DNA from: JAFGOM01 sp964428385 | Lineage (GTDB): Archaea > Halobacteriota > Methanomicrobia > Methanomicrobiales > Methanospirillaceae | Length of the DNA: 10,014 nt | Reading direction: 5' to 3' | Assembly: GCA_964428385.1 (NCBI GenBank) | Contig: CAYRYR010000096.1 | Coordinates: forward strand, 1-10,014 | Part shown: piece by piece, positions 4,845-10,014 of the stretch | Layout: each line of letters begins with the position of its first letter | Numbering within the stretch: position 1 is the first letter of the stretch | Made by a program: the position numbers and the translations under genes | Notes under the pieces: model-generated | Databases searched by the model: none | Seen by the model: the letters and a program-made list of their open reading frames with translations, nothing else | Told to the model about the DNA's origin: nothing

Positions 4845-6851
4845 TTAAGGTTTCTGGTTAAAAGAAGCTGTAAATGAATGATCTGCGTCCAAATCCTCAA
4901 GGGTAAATGTCTGGGCTTCTCCTATCTTTACTCCATCAAAGAGAAGATATGCAGTCTCATAGCCTTTATCAGGAGTAATGGTAAAGGTAATATTCTCTCC
5001 TTTTCGTACCTCAACATCCCCACCTGGAATTATTGAACCACCGCTCTTTTTGGTGACTGATATCGTTACGGTGTCATCAGACGTATCAGCAGGTGTCTCA
5101 TCGACTTCCTCTTTTACGTTTGTACCGTTATCGTTTTCGCCAGATCCTATATCTTCGGTGATATCAATAATAATTGTCTCATTTGTCTCTGGAAATTCAG
5201 TTATTTCACCGGTAACACTCTCAAAATCGATTCCTTCGATGGAATATGAAGTATATGAGATACCACTGACAGGCACCGGGAAGTCAAGGGTTCCATTCTT
5301 TATTTTTCCCATATACACTTTCACTCCTGCATCAGTGATGAAAAAGACAGTTGCATCATCGGGACCATAAATTGAGTAGTACCCAACCGTATACAGGGGA
5401 GGTGTTATACCGGGGGTGGGCGACTGTGTAACCTCAGATTCGGTTTTGTTTTCAGCCACCGGGAGGTCGTCAGCAGAGATGGTATCATCGGATTTATCAT
5501 CTCCATAGGAGTTTGTCACCACAATAGCATGGTAATCATTCTCCTGCGATCTCACATCAGTTATGTTGTCCTGTGTCAGAGAAGAACCCGTTTCATCTTC
5601 TGATACGATATCTGGATTTTTAGCTACGTCTGATGTTGGTTGTACTGTTTTTACCGATTGAGGAGGTTTCTCTGTCTGATTCGTGGTTTGCTCAGCGGGA
5701 GCAGATTTTCCTGTTAGAATCTCTTCAACTGGTTTGGTCTCAGTCTCTGTTATATTTTCAGTTTCCGAGGTCATATCTTCGAGTGTTTCAGGTGCAATGC
5801 GTTTATCGGTGTAATGGAGAGGGAGATAGTCGGTATGTATTGTATCTATCTGATACGGATCGTCGCAGATGCCCCATCCCTCTGTATCAGGACTAAACTG
5901 GGAGTACCCTTCATCTCCTTCGTTTGCACCCCAGAAATTACCGGCAAAGTACGGACCGCCGACAATATTGGTTCCTGGCTGTTTTGTGACATTCCAGGCG
6001 ATATCTGCAGCTATTGATTTTACCTCGACATTCTGCCGGTTTCTTAAGTAATTGTCATACACAAGTCCGTTACTGACTCCGGTTCCAAGTTCAATACCTC
6101 CGCCTTTGACTGATCCACTGATGTCATTGCTGACAATCTCAAAATCATTGACGTTAACAAATTTGATTCCTGCATACTGGTTTTCTGATGCACTGTTTCG
6201 TGTCAGGTTAGTATCTGTTGCATCGCTTATCTGAATACCATAGGTATCACTGTTTATAGCCTGGTTATTAGTGAGTACGATATGGCTTGTATCAAGGATG
6301 TTGATTCCATATCCGTTATCATCAACGATGTTTTCCAAAAGGGCAATATTATTTGAATAACCGCCTATCTGTATTCCGGTTCCGGTTTCTGAAATTTCAT
6401 TACGGTCGATAGTAATATAGTCAGAAGCATCTATCTCTATCCCTGTCTCACACTTTAAAATAATGTTTTTCGTAATAGCGTTTGTATCCCCTTCCTGACC
6501 AATGACATACCGGTATATTAGTCCCGTATCCCAGTCATGGAGTTTGATACGCGAAATAGTGACATTTGTCAGGTGATCACCACGTTTGTTCACGAGAATG
6601 CCTATAGATTTATCCCGTCCAATTCCCCCGATATAACATCCGTTCCCATCAATTGTGACATCTGAAGACTCGATAGTAATAGCAGTCTGATCTTTTATTG
6701 ACTGGACGTCGTTGGTTATCTCATATGTACCTGGGGTGGTTATTACCACCGGTGGTACAATGGTTTGCGCTGTTGCAGATGAACCCATCGAAAAGAGGCA
6801 GACCATTATGATGCATACACAGAGCATCTGATATGTTTTTAAATTCTTCAT
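4845..6851 (-). CDS. Secreted NosD-type beta-helix surface protein with C-terminal PEGA-like and InlB-like domains
   Basis: Seen over 668 residues: Sec signal peptide (hydrophobic 9-24, probable cleavage near ATAQ, 26-29); a right-handed parallel beta-helix (about 55-285) with repeated N/D-x-I and G-I-x-I rungs such as GIQIGG and GINILD; and a NosD-family ending (about 296-346) with GGPYFAGNFWG, DPYQID and DYLPL. A Thr/Glu/Pro-rich linker (about 350-485) with many N-x-S/T sequons follows. Residues about 487-563 look PEGA-like (YYSIYGPDDATVFF). The last domain (about 594-666) has GGSIIPGGDVEV and DADHSFTASF, typical of divergent InlB B-repeat folds. No C-terminal membrane anchor is visible. 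Known: NosD-like repeats are abundant in methanogen cell-surface proteins and bind glycans or other surface partners; they do not imply nitrous oxide reduction. Role here is inferred as an envelope or adhesion protein. Start ATG 6851, with GGGGAA a few bases upstream. Confidence 0.85.
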   Translation of the reverse strand: MKNLKTYQMLCVCIIMVCLFSMGSSATAQTIVPPVVITTPGTYEITNDVQSIKDQTAITIESSDVTIDGNGCYIGGIGRDKSIGILVNKRGDHLTNVTISRIKLHDWDTGLIYRYVIGQEGDTNAITKNIILKCETGIEIDASDYITIDRNEISETGTGIQIGGYSNNIALLENIVDDNGYGINILDTSHIVLTNNQAINSDTYGIQISDATDTNLTRNSASENQYAGIKFVNVNDFEIVSNDISGSVKGGGIELGTGVSNGLVYDNYLRNRQNVEVKSIAADIAWNVTKQPGTNIVGGPYFAGNFWGANEGDEGYSQFSPDTEGWGICDDPYQIDTIHTDYLPLHYTDKRIAPETLEDMTSETENITETETKPVEEILTGKSAPAEQTTNQTEKPPQSVKTVQPTSDVAKNPDIVSEDETGSSLTQDNITDVRSQENDYHAIVVTNSYGDDKSDDTISADDLPVAENKTESEVTQSPTPGITPPLYTVGYYSIYGPDDATVFFITDAGVKVYMGKIKNGTLDFPVPVSGISYTSYSIEGIDFESVTGEITEFPETNETIIIDITEDIGSGENDNGTNVKEEVDETPADTSDDTVTISVTKKSGGSIIPGGDVEVRKGENITFTITPDKGYETAYLLFDGVKIGEAQTFTLEDLDADHSFTASFNQKP

Positions 6852-6852
6852 C

Positions 6853-6915
6853 TTATTCCCCGGAAATGGTTGTTAGCTGTATGGATACACGAAGTATGTA
6901 GTGTATTAGTTTCAT
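6853..6915 (-). CDS. Possible 20-residue upstream ORF before the surface protein
   Basis: An ATG at 6915 opens a 20-codon frame (MKLIHYILRV...) whose TAA at 6855-6853 ends one base before the surface-protein ATG. It contains the GGGGAA that would serve as that gene's ribosome binding site. Such an arrangement would couple translation, but no Shine-Dalgarno precedes the small ORF, and chance is a reasonable explanation. Confidence 0.2.
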   Translation of the reverse strand: MKLIHYILRVSIQLTTISGE

Positions 6916-6920
6916 ATGCT

Positions 6921-6932
6921 AGATTATAATTT
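6921..6932 (-). promoter_or_regulatory. TATA box of the surface-protein gene
   Basis: The minus strand reads AAATTATAATCT, predicting a start near 6900 and a leader of about 50 bases. A second TATA-like string, CCATATATTC, lies at 6941-6950. Confidence 0.5.
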
Positions 6933-7212
6933 TTCTCCCTGAATATATGGTATCTGTAACTAATTTGGCGAATGGTGACAAACGGTGTGTTTCTACTCTG
7001 ATATACTAAAGAACAGACTCTGATGAGGATTCCTAGTTTATCTCCAAAAAACAGAAGGTTTAAGGCAAATATGATTAAAAGGTTTTCTGATATACACGTA
7101 TTCATTATGCAGACTGAGCGCTATAACCTGAAGATAAACATTCTGGCTTTTTGTTGTCTGTGTCTTGTAGAGGATCTGCAAGAAATCACGACAAGTGCAA
7201 CATGAGTGGCAG

Positions 7213-8091
7213 TTACTCTACAAGTGTCTGTTGTGCATTGTGAGGTATCTCTTGTAGCGCTGCTATCTGTCGCACTGCCATGATATTGTCTGCATCACTA
7301 CGTTCATCAGTAACCGGTGTTTCACATATCAGTGGCAGACATATAATTACAGGATGGTGAAGAATGTGGTACATCCCCTGCATGCCAATCTTTCCAAGAC
7401 CTATATGAAAATGACGGTCACGCCCGGATCCCAGATCCCCTGTACTGTCATTTAAGTGAATAAGATGCAGATGACGAAGTCCGATTGCATCATCTATCAA
7501 TTGTATTGTACTGGATACGCCTTCTTTCGTTCTGAGTTCATACCCGGCAGCAAATGCATGACAGGTATCGAAACAGACACCTGTTCGGTTCTGGTTATCA
7601 ATGCCATTAAATACAGCAGCAATATCTGCAATCTTACTTCCAATTCCGTTCTTCTCACCTGCAGTATTTTCAAGAAGGATGCGACAGGAACCTGGCACAG
7701 AACCAAGGGCAGATCTCACTGCTTTTATCACTTGTTCTCTCCCGTTATCACCATTCTGATTGTGACCAAGGTGGGTGACTAAAAACGGGATTTTGAGTGT
7801 CTCACAGCGGTGCAGTTCATCAATCAGGGTGATAACAGATTTGGTGTACAGATCTTCTTTCTCACTGGCAAGATTTGGAAGATAGGGCATATGGTCAACC
7901 ACCGGTCCGATTCCTGAACTCTTCACAGATGTGATAAACGCTTCTATCACATCAGGAGTAAGATCTTTTGTCTGCCAACCTCGTGGATTTCGCGTAAAGA
8001 TCTGAAAACAGTCACATCCACGTTCTTCTGCCCGGGTAACGCTCTTCTCAAGGCTTCCCGCAATTGATACATGCACTCCTGTGGTAACCAT
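7213..8091 (-). CDS. nfo: Endonuclease IV (AP endonuclease)
   Basis: Nfo (EC 3.1.21.2) cuts the DNA backbone 5' of abasic sites and clears damaged 3' ends in base excision repair. Seen: 292 residues, full length, in a TIM-barrel pattern. All nine zinc ligands of the trinuclear site can be matched to E. coli Nfo order: H67, H107, E141, D175, H178, H212, D225, H227 and E257. Signature segments are HVSIAGSL (7-14), FQIFTRNPRGW (29-39), LENTAGEKNGIG (140-151), CFDTCHAFAAGY (173-184), HLNDSTGDLGSGRDRHFHIG (212-231) and CETP (256-259). Start: ATG 8091 with a strong GGAG Shine-Dalgarno that overlaps the stop codon of the aldehyde dehydrogenase gene, so the two are cotranscribed. No functional link between them is known; cotranscription may be economical or may pair repair with aldehyde removal. 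Identification is firm. Confidence 0.97.
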   Translation of the reverse strand: MVTTGVHVSIAGSLEKSVTRAEERGCDCFQIFTRNPRGWQTKDLTPDVIEAFITSVKSSGIGPVVDHMPYLPNLASEKEDLYTKSVITLIDELHRCETLKIPFLVTHLGHNQNGDNGREQVIKAVRSALGSVPGSCRILLENTAGEKNGIGSKIADIAAVFNGIDNQNRTGVCFDTCHAFAAGYELRTKEGVSSTIQLIDDAIGLRHLHLIHLNDSTGDLGSGRDRHFHIGLGKIGMQGMYHILHHPVIICLPLICETPVTDERSDADNIMAVRQIAALQEIPHNAQQTLVE

Positions 8092-8094
8092 CTG

Positions 8095-8102
8095 CTCTCC
8101 TT
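8095..8102 (-). promoter_or_regulatory. Strong Shine-Dalgarno of nfo overlapping the upstream stop codon
   Basis: The minus strand reads TAAGGAGAGCAGATG across 8103-8089. The TAA ends the aldehyde dehydrogenase, its last two bases belong to AAGGAGAG, and the nfo ATG follows three bases later. This implies one mRNA and probable translational coupling. Confidence 0.75.
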
Positions 8103-9531
8103 ACGGTTTTATTAGAATTGTCTTTTCGGTCTGGTACTTCATAAGTGCTCCATACCCGTTTTCCTTTCCCATACCACTCGCTTTTATACCTCCAAATGGG
8201 ACTTCAGGAGGTATTTTCAGGTGCTGGTTTACCCAGATAATTCCAGCCTGTATTGACTTGATTGCATAATCGATGGTTGAGATATTTTCAGTCCATACCG
8301 AGGCACCAAGGCCGAATTGGGTGTTGTTTGCTATCCTGACCGCTTCAGTAATATTTGGTGCGGTGACAACCGGAAGAACCGGTCCAAACACTTCTTCTGT
8401 CATTACCGGCGCATCTTGTGTGACATTAGTCAGAAGGGTCGGCTCATAAAAGGTACCCTTTTCACCACCCGAAATCCTGGGAATCCTGCCTCCTGTCATG
8501 AGGGTGGCAGATCCTGCATCAAGTGTCTTTGTGACGATATCCATTATCTGTTTCTGCTGGAGCTGGTTGTTTACGGGTCCCATCCTGACTCCATTTGTTA
8601 GTCCGTTTCCCACAACCAGTGATCTGATATGGCCGGTGAGGAGATCAATGAACTGATCTGCAATATCTTCCATTACAATAAGACGCTTCACTGCGGTGCA
8701 GGTCTGTCCACAGTTATAGAATCTGCCGTTCAGTGCTCCTAAAGCTGCTTTTTTTAGGTCTGCATCACTACAGACGATCATGGGATCACTTCCCCCGAGT
8801 TCAAGGGTCATCTTTTTCATCATCGGACCGGCAATCGATGCTACTCTTTTTCCTGTAGAGATCTCACCGGTAAATGAGATTGCTTTTATCGCAGGGTGCC
8901 TGACAATAGCTTCTCCTGCCTCCTCTCCATGGCCTGTCACGATGTTTAGGACGCCTGGAGGAAGACCTGCATTACAAAGTGCATCACCAAGCCTGATACA
9001 GGTGAGCGGTGCGAATGATGCAGGTTTGATGATAAGAGTATTACCGGTTATGAGTGCTGGTCCTGTTTTCCATCCCATAATGATGGCAGGGACATTCCAG
9101 GGAATTATGGCGCCACAGATGCCAATTGGTTCTCTGATTACGACAGAATGACCATATGCCTCTGAATTTGTGTATATTCCTCTGCTAGTTCCCCCGATAG
9201 AAGCATAATATTCAAGGATACGGCAAAATCCCTGGATTTCGTTTCTTGCTTCATGTAGTGGTTTTCCCTGTTCAGAGGTGAGAAGGGTTGCAAATTGCTC
9301 CTGCTGTATTCGTATCTCCTGTGCAGCCTTAAAAAGTATTTTCCCACGTTCAGAGGGATCCATTTTAGCCCAGTGCCGGAGTGCATTATCTGCTGCAGTA
9401 ACTGCCAAATCAACATCACGGGCATCTCCTGCCGGTACAGTATCAATGCAACCTCCGGTAGCCGGGTTGTGAACAGAGAGGGTAGCACCGGATTGTGCCA
9501 TTACCTGTGCATCCCCTATACGCATCTGCAT
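8101..9531 (-). CDS. NAD(P)-dependent aldehyde dehydrogenase
   Basis: Oxidises an aldehyde to a carboxylic acid with NAD(P)+ in the cytoplasm. Seen: 476 residues, the family's usual length, with IPWNVP (143-148, oxyanion Asn146), IIKPAS (167-172, cofactor-binding Lys169), SFTGEISTGK (219-228, Rossmann loop), LELGGSDP (243-250, general-base Glu244), FYNCGQTCTA (271-280, catalytic Cys278) and EEVFGP (379-384). The active site is complete, so it should be functional. Substrate cannot be read from sequence. The overall pattern is closest to succinate-semialdehyde and lactaldehyde dehydrogenases; in methanogens a lactaldehyde dehydrogenase (CofA) supplies lactate for coenzyme F420, so that role is possible but unproven. 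Start: ATG 9531, with in-frame ATGs at 9525 and 9501; no Shine-Dalgarno is visible at 9531. It heads a two-gene operon with nfo. Confidence 0.93.
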   Translation of the reverse strand: MQMRIGDAQVMAQSGATLSVHNPATGGCIDTVPAGDARDVDLAVTAADNALRHWAKMDPSERGKILFKAAQEIRIQQEQFATLLTSEQGKPLHEARNEIQGFCRILEYYASIGGTSRGIYTNSEAYGHSVVIREPIGICGAIIPWNVPAIIMGWKTGPALITGNTLIIKPASFAPLTCIRLGDALCNAGLPPGVLNIVTGHGEEAGEAIVRHPAIKAISFTGEISTGKRVASIAGPMMKKMTLELGGSDPMIVCSDADLKKAALGALNGRFYNCGQTCTAVKRLIVMEDIADQFIDLLTGHIRSLVVGNGLTNGVRMGPVNNQLQQKQIMDIVTKTLDAGSATLMTGGRIPRISGGEKGTFYEPTLLTNVTQDAPVMTEEVFGPVLPVVTAPNITEAVRIANNTQFGLGASVWTENISTIDYAIKSIQAGIIWVNQHLKIPPEVPFGGIKASGMGKENGYGALMKYQTEKTILIKP

Positions 9532-9545
9532 GATATCAGATATGA

Positions 9546-9563
9546 TTCATAAATGATTATGAA
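9546..9563. promoter_or_regulatory. Palindrome over the aldehyde dehydrogenase promoter region
   Basis: TTCATAA (9546-9552), ATGA and TTATGAA (9557-9563) form a perfect 7-bp inverted repeat, 15-32 bases before the ATG at 9531. The TTTATGAA on the minus strand could be the TATA box, in which case a regulator bound here would compete with TBP. In AT-rich DNA such a repeat may also be chance. Confidence 0.3.
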
Positions 9564-9595
9564 ACCTTGGTTATTGTATCTCAATGCTGCTGGTG

Positions 9596-9904
9596 TCACG
9601 TGTTGGATATTATCCCTTCCTGTTGTTGCTGCTCTATCTCAAAGGGATTTTCTATATCACGAATCATAGGGGCAATAGTATCCTCACCCTGTGGTGTAGG
9701 AAAGGGATCGGTCATAGAGGATGTGGATGTAATAGAACCGGGTTGTACTACGTTATCATTTTGTTCTGTAGAGATGGTCTCATTACTACTCCCTGGAATC
9801 CATCCGATGATGAAAAGGATGCCAAAGATGATGAGAAGGACAAATACAATTATGATAGCTATTGCAGGTGTCATACTGTTCTCTTTTTTGGTTGCTTCTG
9901 ACAT
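9596..9904 (-). CDS. Small single-pass membrane protein with an extracellular tail (102 aa)
   Basis: Family not recognised. Seen: a short charged N-terminus (MSEATKKENS), one long membrane span (about residues 13-35, IAIIIVFVLLIIFG core), then a Ser/Thr/Pro/Asp-rich tail containing a sequon (NETI) and ending in a Gln-rich acidic stretch. The positive residues before the span predict the tail lies outside the cell. The start at 9904 is chosen because a strong TATA box at 9930-9944 would start transcription near 9913, downstream of the earlier in-frame ATG at 9952. That longer reading would give 118 residues. Gap to the aldehyde dehydrogenase start is 64 bases on the same strand. No pilin-type cleavage motif or enzyme motif is visible. 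Confidence 0.6.
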   Translation of the reverse strand: MSEATKKENSMTPAIAIIIVFVLLIIFGILFIIGWIPGSSNETISTEQNDNVVQPGSITSTSSMTDPFPTPQGEDTIAPMIRDIENPFEIEQQQQEGIISNT

Positions 9905-9908
9905 TTTA

Positions 9909-9929
9909 GCCTGTGTAATATAAACAGGC
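9909..9929. promoter_or_regulatory. Inverted repeat at the predicted transcription start (possible operator)
   Basis: GCCTGT (9909-9914) and ACAGGC (9924-9929) are perfect inverted 6-mers separated by nine bases, about 21 bases in total. They lie immediately downstream of the TATA box and cover the predicted start site of the small membrane-protein gene, the usual position for an archaeal repressor operator. A regulator is not identifiable. Confidence 0.4.
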
Positions 9930-9944
9930 CTATTATATATTCTC
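9930..9944 (-). promoter_or_regulatory. TATA box of the small membrane-protein gene
   Basis: The minus strand reads GAGAATATATAATAG, the best TATA box in the window. It predicts a start near 9913, with the ATG at 9904 nine bases later. Confidence 0.6.
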
Positions 9945-9954
9945 TTTTTCATAC

Positions 9955-9973
9955 GGATATCTTGATGGATATC
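9955..9973. repeat. Direct repeat of GGATATC
   Basis: GGATATC occurs at 9955-9961 and 9967-9973, a 12-base period, upstream of the TATA box at 9930-9944. It could be an activator or BRE-proximal binding site, but seven-base repeats in AT-rich DNA are weak evidence. Confidence 0.2.
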
Positions 9974-10014
9974 AACAATAAACCCATGTAAATACCTGAT
10001 TTTTCCTATTGTAT

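Larger units (their letters stand above)
6852..7212. other. Intergenic region between nfo and the surface-protein gene, 361 bases
   Basis: It contains the TATA candidates at 6921-6950, the short ORF at 6853-6915, and a run of six T on the minus strand (complement of AAAAAA near 7046-7051) that could end the nfo transcript. Longer open frames on both strands (for example 6848-7105 minus and 7023-7205 plus) lack ribosome binding sites and protein-like composition. I see no tRNA or convincing structured RNA. Confidence 0.5.

Noticed and set aside
4845..6851. A nitrous oxide reductase maturation role for the NosD-like protein
   Set aside because: NosD-type beta-helix repeats are common in methanogen surface proteins; no nos genes or copper motifs are present here.
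7020..7090. C/D-box-like sRNA (TGATGA at 7021, CTGA at 7087)
   Set aside because: The base before TGATGA is C instead of a purine, no terminal stem pairs, and internal C'/D' boxes are not convincing.
6848..7105. 85-codon minus-strand frame overlapping the surface-protein start by ATGA
   Set aside because: It has no Shine-Dalgarno, no recognisable motif, and spans the TATA boxes for the surface-protein gene; it looks like chance.
9567..9923. Plus-strand frames of about 105-118 codons opposite the small membrane protein
   Set aside because: They have Cys/Ser/Ile-rich low-quality composition, while the minus-strand frame has a clear membrane span and a good promoter.

Overview
The window most likely comes from a hydrogenotrophic, formate-using methanogenic archaeon, probably of the Methanomicrobiales and plausibly a Methanospirillum relative. 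The main evidence is a full-length formylmethanofuran:tetrahydromethanopterin formyltransferase (ftr), a formate-dehydrogenase-type molybdopterin protein, an archaeal-type diadenylate cyclase domain, a CobZ/PgpA-like protein, a NosD-type beta-helix surface protein, and archaeal TATA boxes ahead of several genes. The genus is an inference.

Layout. Positions 29-964 (minus) encode a 311-residue protein that matches only the first half of formate dehydrogenase alpha subunits. It faces away from a plus-strand block: a zinc-ribbon/helix-turn-helix protein (1289-1828), a possible 27-codon ORF (1842-1925), and ftr (1938-2825). A short convergent gap follows. All remaining genes are on the minus strand. 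In transcription order they are a short single-pass membrane protein (9904-9596), an aldehyde dehydrogenase (9531-8101), endonuclease IV (8091-7213), a secreted beta-helix protein (6851-4845), a CobZ/PgpA-like protein (4805-4350), and a membrane protein with extracellular TPRs and a cytoplasmic diadenylate cyclase domain (4249-2927).

How the genes relate. The left part concerns the first carbon steps of methanogenesis: Ftr takes the formyl group from formylmethanofuran, and the truncated molybdopterin protein resembles enzymes that handle formate or formyl-level carbon. The zinc-ribbon protein could be a regulator, judging only by fold and position. The aldehyde dehydrogenase and endonuclease IV genes are nearly certainly cotranscribed, since the nfo Shine-Dalgarno overlaps the upstream stop codon. 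The beta-helix, CobZ-like and cyclase genes lie head to tail with 39 and 100 base gaps, so co-expression is possible but not shown.

The most notable item is the diadenylate cyclase. It has a lipobox-like signal, a Thr/Pro-rich stalk, two TPRs, glycosylation sequons, one membrane span and then the catalytic domain, which is the layout of a receptor-type c-di-AMP synthase. I see no tRNA, rRNA, CRISPR array or intact insertion sequence. The intergenic stretches 965-1288 and 6852-7212 appear to hold only promoters and possible very short ORFs.
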